A stretch of DNA of 64,000 nt from contig NC_088645.1 of NCBI RefSeq assembly GCF_964019385.1, positions 13,859,638-13,923,637 on the forward strand, read 5' to 3'. Positions 31,761 to 41,789 of this stretch are shown piece after piece. Under the pieces are notes generated by a model. That model was not told where the DNA came from. It ran no database searches and saw only the letters and a program-made list of their open reading frames with translations. A program made the position numbers and the translations under genes. Each line of letters starts with the position of its first letter. The first letter of the stretch is position 1. This stretch comes from Sycon ciliatum. Lineage: Eukaryota; Porifera; Calcarea; Leucosolenida; Sycettidae.

Positions 31761-33615
31761 CTACGAGAAAAGGCTACAAGTACAACTCAGGGCGGCAGGT
31801 TCTTTCTCTTGTCTGTTCTGTTTGGATGCGTGGGATGTACACGATCGGTACTCTCCCGGGGTCACGCGACTCACGTGCGCAAAACCCGCCCTCGCACGAC
31901 GCTTTTGTCGATTCCGCATGTCTACTGTGAGCCCTGACATTCCACGCATCCCACACAACAGGGAACTAGAAGATAAAGAGCTTAAGTCACGTGACGTCCT
32001 TGGCTTGAGTTGTAGGCTGTTCTCATAGTTTTATTATTAGTATTATTATCAGACCTTCCAGTGGCTAAAGATGAATCAGTGTCAATATAGATGAGGAGGG
32101 GGCGTTTGCCAGCCATGGCGTAGGAAGAAAGTATAAGAAGTGTGGTGGTGCACCAATACCATGGTAAGTAACAGAGGAAAGGGAGCAGTACAGCCGACAT
32201 GAGTCATGAGACGACCGAGACTAAACAGATATACTGACGAGTGAATCGCAATTGGAATGTTGAAATGCTGCTTTGCAAGATTGCCAAACGAGGAAAGCAA
32301 CTTTGCCTGAGGGACATGGAGGGGCAGCGCCAGTCATTTCGTATAAGACTATTGAGAGCTGAAAAAGGGGGAGGATACAAAAAGAGATGTGGTAGCTCGA
32401 GGGAGACGGACTTTACTACGTGTTCGAAACAAACCAATTAAGTTGCTGTAGGTGGGGGGGGGGGATATGCCAAGGTAAAATCAGCCCTCACCATCGTCTA
32501 TACGGATTTCAAAAGCGTCGACCTCCATTATGAAAACATGGTGGCTGGCCGCGCTACCCGTAGGCGCACGTGCCCCCCGCGTGTCTTAGCGCGAGCTTCG
32601 AGCTAAAGTAGTAAAGATCATTGCGCCCACTCATTTCCCTGTGGTTCCCCATTTCTTCGAACTCGCTCAGCTTTTGCTTCGGTTGTGCTTCAGCTCCACG
32701 CTGTAGTCTGAGTTTAGTTCTCTTGTCTTCTTCCAGCAGAATACTGCAAACTCTACAGCGCGTCGAGCTTCTCCTCGAAGAGTTTCTTTTGCGTCGAGAC
32801 AGACTGTCGATCGTTTCAGTCCTATCTTGCCGTCGTCTCATGAGCGCCCGAAAGCAACAGTATCTATTTTCTTGGCGTTCCATTTTCTGGCGAACTCATT
32901 CACCTACTACTTCTTCCTTTATGAAAGCTTCAGGTGGCTGAGTTCTCCCACTAGCGGCAATCATGCCTTGGAAAAGAACAGGATATTCCTAAGGTACACT
33001 GCATGTACAGCCAGTGCAGTGGTGTCAGTGTACTGAACTGCAAAAAGCACCTGCATGCACTGCGCGTAGTTGTTGTTTGTTTTGTCGAGAAAAAATCCCT
33101 TTCGCACTCGCGCGGGCTGAGAGGGCGCAGCACGGAAACGGGTCTATTGAATTCATTTCTTGGTCGATTTTGACAACCAATACGTCGTTGTTTTTTTCTT
33201 TTTTCACTGGCTATCCTTTCTCTGCTTCCGAATTGGGATACCGTCCACCTGGAAAGCCTTGAAGTGAAACAAGTGGAGGTCGATTTCGGAGGTAATTTTC
33301 GGCCAAACGGCATTCAAATCGAAAAATTCGAAGCGGACGATCTGTTGGTATCTATCGAAAGAAGACGCTGGTCCATAAAAAAAACTTTGGAAACACCTTT
33401 TAAAACTACACCGTATGAACCAAGGAATTACGGTAAGTTTGAGGATTTTGGTCCATTAGCTGTACGCTGATTGGTCGATTAGCGCGACCGTTGACAAACG
33501 GGCCAGTGACGCTTTGTACAGCGTTGGCGAGGGCTGAAATTGCGTGCACAAGACAGCACATTATACCATTTTGTGCAAATCTGAGTTAGAAATATAGCAG
33601 CCAGTTCTAAATATG
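31761..33615. other. no recognised gene; G run at 32453
   Basis: A minus-strand frame at about 32554-32883 is strongly basic and charged (RRRQDRTETID, SRRKRNSSRRSS, EEDKRTKLRLQRGAEAQ). It loosely resembles the basic, repetitive N-terminal domains of some transposon proteins, but it is interrupted and I do not assign it. The remainder is uninformative. Confidence 0.35.
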
Positions 33616-33619
33616 ATGC

Positions 33620-33805
33620 GGAGGATACCGTGGTTAGAACCGATGTACGCGATATTTTGCTCGGCCCTGTCCTTTGTTCACTTCTCTCCGCACACAATGT
33701 CAAACAATCCTCGTTTCCGCTCGTCTTGATCTTGTGCTTTAGCGGTGGTGCATGCTCCTGTGGAAATAGTTTGTTATTTGCACTGGGAATTGTACCGCAA
33801 CAGTT
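33620..33805 (-). repeat. right arm of inverted repeat with 31540-31760
   Basis: See the left arm. CGCTCGTCTTGATCTTGTGCTTT here is the complement of AAAGCACAAGATCGACACGAACG at about 31661-31683, and the order of blocks is reversed. Confidence 0.65.
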
Positions 33806-33814
33806 ACTGCATTA

Positions 33815-34640
33815 AGAGCTCAGATGGTGAGCCAAGGAAAAAATTGTAACATGGAAATTGTGGGCACAAGTTATGCGATCGATTCCACCAAATAAACTAG
33901 ATTTTGAACAGTCAGACGTGCACAATCTAGCACAAAACTGACAAGGAGAACTGAGACATTCCACGGCATGACAGTCAGCTTGAGCACTGCTCGATAGCTA
34001 TTTTTTCCTTGGCTCAACATCTGAGTTTCAAGTAACAGTTAAAGGGTAAATGCACACCTGAAGAGCCATCATGAACAATACGGCAAAACGATCGTCATGT
34101 GATACTATACATGTTATAACAATTAGTTCTGAGTCCATCATTGTCATCAACTAAGTACAGTACCGTTGGATAATGGCGTTCGGTTTGTTACAATTCGTCC
34201 TCGCGAACCTTCCCCTTCATATTTTCATATCTGATAATATTGGGCCTCCCAAGTTAGGTGGTTGTTGCTTTCCGTTGTCGCATTGTGGTTTGACCGTTCT
34301 GTCTGGTCTTGCCGTCCCGCCATCATACCACACCAGAATTCCATGAAGCCCTGGAATGTATCCTGTGCTCGGCTGGATGGCGCTCGCCTTCCCCTCTTTG
34401 GAATCAGCACTATATCCATGAACCTTCCAAGTTTGGAAGGCCGTTGGTTAGCGCTATCGAGCAGTGTTCAAGCTGACTTTCATGCCATGGAATGTCTCAG
34501 TATTCCTTGTCAGTTTTGTGCTAAATTGTGCGCGTCTGACAGTCCAAAATCTAATTTAAATGCTAGACTCAAACGCATAACTTGTTCCCTCAATTTCTAT
34601 GTTACAATCTGTTTTCCTTGGCTAACCATCTGAGTTATTG
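33815..34640. repeat. inverted repeat with ~190-bp arms
   Basis: Left arm 33815-34020 (CTCAGATGGTGAGCCAAGGAAA ... TTGAGCACTGCTCGATAGC). Right arm 34450-34637 (GCGCTATCGAGCAGTGTTCAAGC ... TTTCCTTGGCTAACCATCTGAG). The inner end of the left arm also has its own CCTTGGCTCAACATCTGAG. The terminal motif CTCAGATGGTGAGCCAAGGAA occurs a third time near 40748, next to a LINE end, so it belongs to a dispersed family. No protein is identified in the intervening 430 bp. Confidence 0.65.
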
Positions 34641-34957
34641 AATATTAAGAAACAGTAACAAAGTCCATGTACTTTAGATAACCATGTCACAACAAAACGT
34701 TTTGTTGTGCGCATCCGCAAGAAACGTCATGGTCAGGTCCACGACCAATGTGAGAACAAACAATGATGAATGTCTAAAAGAAGACATTCACGAACTAGCT
34801 GATGCATCACAGAGCATAATAATTATCTGTATATGAAGCATTTCAGCCTCAAAGAATAATAATAATAATTATTAAAACAGAGAGGTTCAAGGCTGTCCAA
34901 GAGAGTGCTCAATACCGAGTGGTAGAGCCGGTTCAAACAATAGGAGGACAGAGAAAA

Positions 34958-35002
34958 TGTTTTTACTCAGAGTTTCACGCACTAAGCGATTATCAGAAAA
35001 CA
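34958..35002 (-). ncRNA. hammerhead ribozyme of the Penelope-like element, left copy (core mutated)
   Basis: Minus strand: stem I UGUUUU (35002-34997) with AAAACA (34963-34958). Core reads CUGAUAA (34996-34990) in place of CUGAUGA. Stem II is UCGC/GCGU with loop UUAGU and a U-U mismatch at its base. GAAA is at 34976-34973. Stem III is CU/AG, closed by A-U. The cleavage triplet GUA ends at 34964. The G-to-A change at the invariant general-base position should abolish cleavage. Confidence 0.82.
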
Positions 35003-35167
35003 GTAATGAGAAATCTGGATCAGTATTGGTTTATATACTCACAAAGCAAAGTGTAAATAGCTGCAGCATGGCGCAAATCTAAAAGTTGTGAATGGCGGCA
35101 GTGCAAAGCGTGAATGACAGCAGTGGTGAAAGGTGACAACCACAGGCGCTGGTTGTCTCTTACTTAA

Positions 35168-35941
35168 TTAGGTGATGGCTGTAGATGGTTTAAAGTTCCG
35201 AAGGTAGAACCTATTCTCATGGCGACACTTCGACACAAGCTCACTCCTTTTGTTGAGAGAGAGGTGCTTGGGTGCTTGCGCGATTGCCAATTTTTCTGCC
35301 AGGCACAGGTTGCACCTTTTGCTTTTGTTGCTGTAGGCCGCTGCTCTGCGGTGTACCGCCCATTGAATGCTGCATGCCTTCCCTTCATCCTTTTTGGGCC
35401 AGACGTACTGCGATAGGCAGGTGTCCTTCTCGTGTTGTCTGTGGTGGAATGAGGATTGGTAGTTATAGTAGCGTTGTTTGAATGTTGTTGCTGTTAATCC
35501 AGTATATTCCTTCTTCTCCATACCTGCGGTGACTCTTGCCTTATATACGATGCTCTCCGTTAGACACGCTCCGTCCGGTGGGCATGAGTCTTTCGCCCGA
35601 CAGTTACAAGTCCTGGTATCGTTGTCACCTCCGTTTATAATAGCTTGTTTCTTGGGTCGTAGAATCATGTTATTGTGTTGTTTGATGATAGTGGCCATAT
35701 TCTGCATGCAACTGTAGCTAACCTTTACAGAGTTCCGGTTGAAGATTTTGTTGAGGCTTGAGCCTTTGGGGAAGTGTTTGGCCACTAGCTGGAGAAAAGC
35801 GATGTCCAACGTCGGTGGCGACGTTCTTGCTAAATGGTGGGTTGAACCATATGATGTTCCGAGGGCGATTCCTTTTCTTCTTCTTCTTTGTCTCGTCCGT
35901 TTTACGCTCGTCAAAATACTGTACGTTCTCCCGGTGTCCAC
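35168..35941 (-). pseudogene. Penelope-like element ORF, C-terminal part with GIY-YIG endonuclease
   Basis: The 257-residue open frame matches the end of the Penelope-like polyprotein. The linker is FLQLVAKHFPKGSSLNKIFN followed by KVSYSCMQNM (about residues 50-85). The cysteine cluster CNCRAKDSCPPDGACL is at about 115-130. The GIY-YIG-type core is VYKARV ... YTGLTATTFKQRYYNYQSSF (about 136-170), followed by LSQYVW and CNLCLAEKLAI. In the element this nuclease nicks the target DNA for priming, and the reverse transcriptase lies upstream of it. Here everything before the linker is missing and the frame begins close to the head-to-head junction near 35900. The first ~30 residues are therefore likely not original. 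The stop after KPSTAIT matches the family's usual end close to the 3' terminal repeat. Confidence 0.85.
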
Positions 35942-36243
35942 TCTTCCTCAGCGCGTCACTGTAGATCGGAGTCGCAGCTGTCGAGCGTAAAACGGACGAG
36001 ACAAAGAAGAAGTCGAAGTGTCGCCATGAGAATAGGTACTACCTTCGGAACTTTAAACCATCTACAGCCATCACCTAATTAAGTAAGAGAAAACCAGCTG
36101 CAGTGGTTGTCACCATTCACCACTGCTGTCATTCACGCTTTGCACTGCCGCCATTCACAACTTTTAGATTTGCGCCATGCTGCAGCTATTTACACTTTGC
36201 TTTGTGAGTATATAAACCAATACTGATCCAGATTTCTCATTAC

Positions 36244-36288
36244 TGTTTTCTGATGATCGCTTAGTGCGGGAAACTCTGAGTAAAAACA
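36244..36288 (+). ncRNA. hammerhead ribozyme of the Penelope-like element, right copy (intact core)
   Basis: Plus strand: stem I UGUUUU (36244-36249) with AAAACA (36283-36288). CUGAUGA lies at 36250-36256. Stem II is UCGC (36257-36260)/GCGG (36266-36269) with loop UUAGU. GAAA is at 36270-36273. Stem III is C-U/A-G with a 3-nt loop, closed by A-U. Cleavage triplet GUA, with cleavage predicted after 36282. All core positions are canonical. It is a type I hammerhead with the very short stem III known for Penelope-like elements. Confidence 0.88.
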
Positions 36289-36320
36289 CTTTCTCTGTCC
36301 TCCTATTGTTTTAATATTAT

Positions 36321-36935
36321 TATTATGTGCATTTTCGCGTTGAAGTCGACCGATAGGTCCACTTCTTCGCTTGTGCTGGACAACGAAGGCAGGAGGATAA
36401 CAAAATTAATGATACGCTGTGGGAAAAAATCAAACGATCACTGTATCAGAACCGAAACAGCACGAATCAGAAGAAAAGGGGGGGGGGGGAAGGAGCCGCA
36501 GAAGTATAAAGTCAGTTGTGGGTGAACAATGCAGTAGAGAGCATTGAGTGATGGTGTGATGGTGTGATGGTGTGGTGGATCAGCAACAAAGGCACCATCC
36601 AAACATACAATGTTACATGTACTTGTACTTGTACTTGTCGTTGAGAAGAAGTCAGATATTGTAGTGTCATCCATCCCTTAATTACAGATCCTTTTCTGTC
36701 ACCCGTTGACACAGAGCTCGCCACTCGGCCCTATCCGCTGCAATGTTCCTGATTCTGTGCAAGTCCTCCAGACTACTCAGCTTTCCGGCATCTGCTGCCT
36801 CCAAGTCAGCAGATAGTGTACCCGGCAGGCTGGTCCTGCCGGCTGGTCGGCAGGCTGGTCCTCGGCCGTCCTCGGCCGTCTTATATATTTTAATATATTC
36901 GAAGAAATGTTAGTAGCTACTACTAGTAGTAGTAG
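36321..36935. other. no recognised gene; G run and short tandem repeats
   Basis: A G run lies at 36480-36490. GATGGTGTGATGGTGTGATGG triplets lie at about 36551-36580, GTACTTGTACTTGTACTTGT near 36619-36637, and GGCAGGCTGGTCC and CCTCGGCCGT duplications at 36826-36878. No coding similarity is seen. Confidence 0.5.
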
Positions 36936-36939
36936 TACT

Positions 36940-37195
36940 GAGTACATTTTACTGTTATGGACATGGAAATCCGGTCGCACTTCTCGCGGCCCCAGGGCGC
37001 CGGCGCTGGCCATACAGCCGTGGATAAGCGGTACACACATGCATTTATGTGCCGCAGGGCGCGCGCTGGTCGCGCCAGATCAACATGACTTTGTGCACAC
37101 GCATCGGTCTGTACCGTACGCGCTGAGGGCGCCGGTCCCGGTCAATCGACTGGAGTTCCATGTCCGACTCCGCCACAGTACTGTCAGTAGTACAT
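36940..37195. mobile_element. MITE, family shared with 53812-54050
   Basis: Its ends are inverted: GGACATGGAAATCCGGTCGCAC near 36959 versus GTCAATCGACTGGAGTTCCATGTCC near 37141-37165, with CAGTACTG-like sequence outside. The internal CATACAGCCGTGGAT...GCGGTACACACATGCA matches CATGCAGCCGTGGATACTATGAGCGGTACACGCATGCA in the element at 53812. No ORF of its own is present. Confidence 0.65.
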
Positions 37196-37502
37196 CATGT
37201 ACTTCGTTGGCTGCATTTTGTTTGAGATCTGGACTTGGAGAAGAAAAAAATCCTGTTGTCGACCTACAAACTCCTTGCTAACACAGCTAGCTGTTGTCGA
37301 CGGAAGGAAGCAGGAGTTGCGTCGACTATGTAGCAGAACCTGTGGAAGTGGTAACTGCGTAATGTATTTGTAGATGAGGAAGGTTCTCCATCAAGTCGAA
37401 GTATCTGAAAGTTCGGCTTGCTTGTTTGAGATTTGGCGTATAATGATGCGAAGTTTTGAAATTAGGACAGGCTAGTTGTGTGTGATGCGCAGCGCTGCAA
37501 CT

Positions 37503-37685
37503 AGCAGTTCACCCAGTATGGCTCAAGCCAGACGCACAACACTAGTTCACATGGATATGTTGGATCCTCATCGTGTCTACCGAGGTATCGCTCAGCCAAA
37601 CCAAGACAAGCCTGGCTTCAAGTTCAAGTCGCAGTTTCGAAATACGTGTAGTTTGGGTCAAAAGCCTGTCAGTGTCAGATCAGGG
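37503..37685 (+). CDS. candidate first exon of an unknown protein
   Basis: An ATG within AGTATGGCTCAAGCC opens a frame of about 56 codons (MAQARRTTLVHMDMLDPHRV to GQKPVSVRSG) that runs into a good splice donor, GGGTGAGTA, at about 37684. Its composition is protein-like and not repetitive. I recognise no family and no following exon was identified, so this may be a genuine 5' exon or chance. Confidence 0.25.
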
Positions 37686-37689
37686 TGAG

Positions 37690-40580
37690 TACGCCTGTCC
37701 GTCAAGTGCATTGTATTTTCTTCTCCACCGTGACTGTGACATCAGCAGGTTATGCTGTACACTTGCTGTACTCTACGCATAGCATATGCATTCAGTAAAA
37801 TGTCCTGCGTGGTAAGCAATGCCCTTCATTTCTGAGAGTATACTCTGATTTCAGAAATTTTAGGTGCTCAATATTTTCGGTGTGAGCGCAAAAGCCAAGT
37901 TAGGTGAACAGAAATTTTAGACACAGAGAAGCAATTTCTTATTGGATTATGTGTGTTGGTGTTCGGTTTATTGAAAATTTATCTGCTTCAGTATGAAACA
38001 GATGTACCGAAGGTACCGAAATAAAAGTACACCGGAAATTTGTGAAATTACAGTACTTTGTAGATGCAATGGGCCTGTACATGAGCACGTGGATCGAGGC
38101 CTCTTGGGGTCCAGAATCGCACTAGGGTGCGGGTCCCATGGCAAAAAAAGAAGGAACTATTGCACATGGACATGTTCAAGGGACCCAAGAGAAACCAGTT
38201 GTTACCTTCAAAACAGGGACCCGGGGTGTTCGCAGGGTGGTCGTGATATATGTTTGGGGATGATAGAGATCCTTAGCAAAAGTACGATAACACTAACTTT
38301 CACGGTACTGACCCCCAGCCGCGACAAAAGACATTATCGGATAACGGAATAACGTTACAGAGCTCAGAATAAAGGGCCGACGTTCGATTATGGTAATTCA
38401 GCAAAAAATGCAAAAAAACTCGCATTGTTTTGTAACTAGCGGGAGATGAAAAACACGTGCAGATCGAGACCGGAGTCGAGATTGCTTCCTCTAGTGACTT
38501 TTAGCTTTTTTGGTGAGTTATACCTTTCAGTTGACAATGTCTGCATCCTCTGTTTCATGCATTTCACTCTCTATCCCATCTGGGAAACAAAGAATCGGTT
38601 CCGCGGCACTCCTGAAGAAGAAATTCATTGGACTCTCCCAGACCCGCTGGAACTGGAGAACCCTTACAGTCGTCGCTGCTGCGTGTAGGAAACGTTTCCA
38701 AGGACCTGGGCACAACGAATACTCTTTTTCGCCCTGCCTTTGCCATTCCCGAGTGAAAGACCTCGGCAAGGAATTCATTCGGAACAACAGCAAACTAATC
38801 CCTTGTTAAAACATTTGAATTTCCTGCACTTGTTTTCGCGAAAATTCATAACGCCATGGTTGTCGCGACTACTTTGTCTGAACTATAACGTACATTGTGC
38901 TAAGGGAAAAGTCGGCTTGAACAATCCGAAGTACGGTAAGGATTGCGTTGACGTTAGTGTTTTTTTAGCTAAGCCACACTGTTTTTTATCTATGAGCCGC
39001 GCCAAGCTAAAAAGTGGCTTAGCGTTTTGCCAACAAATCGAGAAAATTACCAAAACGTCACAGTCGGCAAAATTCTACTCGAGCGCAGTCGCGAAAATAT
39101 TCACTTTCGAGCACTCTTTGAACCTTTCAAGTAAAATAGTTTGCAAGTGGAGAAAAAGAAAGAGGCCATTTATTTTTGAGCAACACTTCTTCAGTGTTCC
39201 CTCTTTTATCGTTGTGGGGATTTCTTGCCCCTGCCAGAGATCGTAATGGAGCGTTCTGGAGAATGTGGAGGTGAGCAGGATGACACTCTGTCTCCGTGTG
39301 CGCCCAACCCCACTTGACGAGGAAGATTCGCTCATTCATAGTGGCCGTGTTTCTCATCGTGGCCACGACTAGAGCGGCTAGTATAGCTATGGGGAGACGT
39401 GTACAAGCCGTCCGACTATCATTCTGACAAGCTGCCTAGTGAGTTAGGTCTTGCTGCGATGTTTCACTTTGTTTCGGCTACCTTCAAATGTTCATGACGT
39501 GGCGTACTGTATATCAACATCTCCTCATTTCAAGGCCAATGGTGCCACACGACGAAGCGACGAATTGACTCTACCTGTAAGCATTATCGTGGTGCCTTCT
39601 ACCACTACCTGCACCAGGGAAGGAGAATGACATGGACTAGGACGGACAAGGAATCAGTGCCGCTTTTTAGCGATGTGCTGTCTGCTGGACCTACACGTAC
39701 GTGCAAGGGACGGATGGAGCTGGATCTCTGGCACAACACTACGAGCTACATGAATGGATTAATTCATGCTGGCATAGGTGATCGGAGAGAGTAACGGACT
39801 GTCTTGGTAAGACTTAGATGCGACGTATCCCAGCCCAGCGAAAATATAGTCACAGACTCACAACATCATTGAAGGATATGAAAATTCGTGTTCCGTGAAG
39901 AAATGACATGAGATACATAGATCAAATATTTATTCTTTCTTTGGATCTTCTAATTAGAACACAAGTGCTCGTTCTTCTTGTATTGCTTCCACACCTGCTA
40001 AGCTTTGTCTTCACTTGGTGTCCCATGATTTTGGGAGTTTGGGCCAGTCTTCAAATCCTTAGTGTCACTGATACCAGGTATGCTGTGACATGTGCGCAAT
40101 GTATACGTATTTATGGCACATATACATTTCAGACGGGCACCAAAATTTTCCTGATGGAAGTTGGATAGGTAGACATCACTTTGGCATGGAAAAAGAAATT
40201 TCCAAAAATTATGCCTAAGCCACCTTTTTGCTTGGCTCGGCTCATAGTTCGCGTCCCCGCAGGCATGTATTTCACAGCCGGAGTTCAAAAACCAAAAAAA
40301 AACAAAAAAAGGAACATAATTTTTTGGGAAATGCAAAATGTTGGGTTAGCTTTTGGGCTAACGTGGGCTAACCCTAGTTAGCGATAAGACCAATGCGCTG
40401 CTCTCTATCTCATGCTAGCTGCGACTGAGCTGGCTTTACACATGCACTCAACTGCTGCGCATGCGTGCCCAAATCGCCTTGGGTAGCTCTTGCTGCGCTG
40501 ACTTTGGCTTGCGCTTACCTTTGCAGTGTCACTGAGCAGCAACCGGAATTTGTTTGACGTCATCGACATAAATCTGTGGC
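37690..40580. other. no recognised gene
   Basis: The longest open frame here is 168 codons (38740-39246) with no familiar domain. No repeats of note are seen. Any host exon would be short and diverged. Confidence 0.4.
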
Positions 40581-40583
40581 AAA

Positions 40584-40584
<1 letters not shown>

Positions 40585-40626
<42 letters not shown>

Positions 40627-41545
40627 TTTACTTCGCAGATTCTAACGGGCAAGTTGCCCAATAACAAGAAAGCGAAGACAAAGAAAATAATAATACTAAT
40701 GAAAGAAATAACCGGGGGCAGCAGAAAATGAATAATAGCTTTAAGAACTCAGATGGTGAGCCAAGGAACAAATTTCAATGTTACAAATAATCGCTTTTAA
40801 AAGTAAAAAGAAAAGAGCGGGTGGTACAGCAGACTTCCTATTCTGAATTCCCTGAACGAAGGAGAGACATTAGCTGGGTACATGTCACTATTACACAGTA
40901 GCAAAAGAGCTACCTCGGTCGACATCAGTGGACGTGGACTACGAGTGGATGCGACAGCAACAGTGACTGGAATAATGGGTGATACGTTTCATGGAGCGAG
41001 CGTATGTGGGATGACTGACATCTTGAACACACTGCGTTGGGGGATGGTGCGGATGCCGCTGGGTAGTGCGTTCCACAGCTTGGGAGCGGCAACAGAGAAC
41101 CTAGCCTGACCAGCGCGGCTTGCGGCGGGTGGTACGTGCGCTCCGATGTCCTTCTGCGAGCGGGTACGCCGATCTTGTGACCTTGAATTCAGTCCACAGC
41201 GCCGGTTCCCCGCAATGCCGTGCATGCATCGCCAGGTGAGCAAGAGCGCCTTTTGCTTGTGCAGCTCTGAGATTCGGTAGAGTTCCACCCGTTGGAGCAG
41301 AGGTTGAGCAGAGTCGTATGGCCGAGCGCCAAAACTGCGCGAACCGCTTTTTTCTCCAGCGTCTGGAGATCCGTTGCTTGCTGGGCAGTTAGACAGAACA
41401 AGAAACAACTTGATGCGTAGGTCAGATCCGGCATCACCACGGACTTCAAGTAGGTGACTCGGGCCGCCAGGCTCAAGCATCTCCGAGTCCGCCAGAGGGC
41501 ACCTACTTTGCGGGACACCTTTGCTAATGTCCGTGACTAGCCGAT
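40585..41545 (-). pseudogene. LINE ORF2 C-terminal region with (CAA)n tail
   Basis: On the minus strand the sequence encodes a LINE reverse transcriptase tail. From the right it reads LVTDISK, then in a second frame SRKVGALWRTRRCLSLAARV, TYLKSVVMPDLTYASS and QTLEKKAVRAVLAL. After another frame change it reads LLQRVELYRISELHKQKALL and finally APKLWNALPSGIRTIPQRS. Two frameshifts break it. A 3' UTR follows (40985-40625), then a (TTG)n tract on the plus strand (40585-40622), that is, a (CAA)n tail. Its 5' truncation point coincides with the start of the DIRS-like element at about 41545-41560. Confidence 0.82.
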
Positions 41546-41557
41546 CAAGGCCCACAT

Positions 41558-41784
41558 GTGAGTCCTGCCGCCTCGTCCATCCCGGAGGCGGCCAGTGTCC
41601 CTTTCGTCCGCAACGTAACAACCAGCAAGCCTTCAATGGAGTCCGTACGGTGTCTAATGGCCAACGGATCTGCCGCACCTTCAACGCTGGGCATTGCAGT
41701 TTCAGCACGTGCAAGTACGCCCATGTCTGCAACCGCTGCGGGTCCGAGGACCACAACGGATCTAAGTGCGGTAGGCCCCAGTAA
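41558..41784 (+). pseudogene. DIRS-like element: CCCH/zinc-knuckle gag-type region
   Basis: The frame reads CESCRLVHPGGGQCPFRPQ, then RICRTFNAGHCSFSTCKYAH and VCNRCGSEDHNGSKC. This pair of Cys/His clusters (C-x5-G-H-C-x4-C-x3-H, then C-x2-C-x4-H-x4-C) is the nucleic-acid-binding block that precedes RT in many invertebrate and fungal DIRS-type elements. The frame stops at GRPQ and the RT region continues in another frame, so a frameshift or ORF boundary lies near 41785. The start is lost at the LINE junction. Confidence 0.65.
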
Positions 41785-41789
41785 CTCTG

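Larger units (their letters stand above)
34870..36320 (-). mobile_element. Penelope-like element with inverted flanking repeats
   Basis: The core is a minus-strand GIY-YIG endonuclease ORF (35168-35941). The sequence from the end of the ORF outward (34930-35245, minus) is repeated in opposite orientation at about 36003-36313. The arms share TCTACAGCCATCACCTAATTAAG, TTGCGCCATGC, TTACACTTTGC and the ribozyme. A second short inverted pair (TTTGTCTCGTCCGTTTTACGCTCG at about 35888-35911, and CGAGCGTAAAACGGACGAGACAAAG at about 35980-36006) marks the head-to-head junction. Inverted, 5'-truncated partners with hammerhead-bearing terminal repeats are typical of this class. The RT domain is absent, so the copy is inactive. 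Confidence 0.85.
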
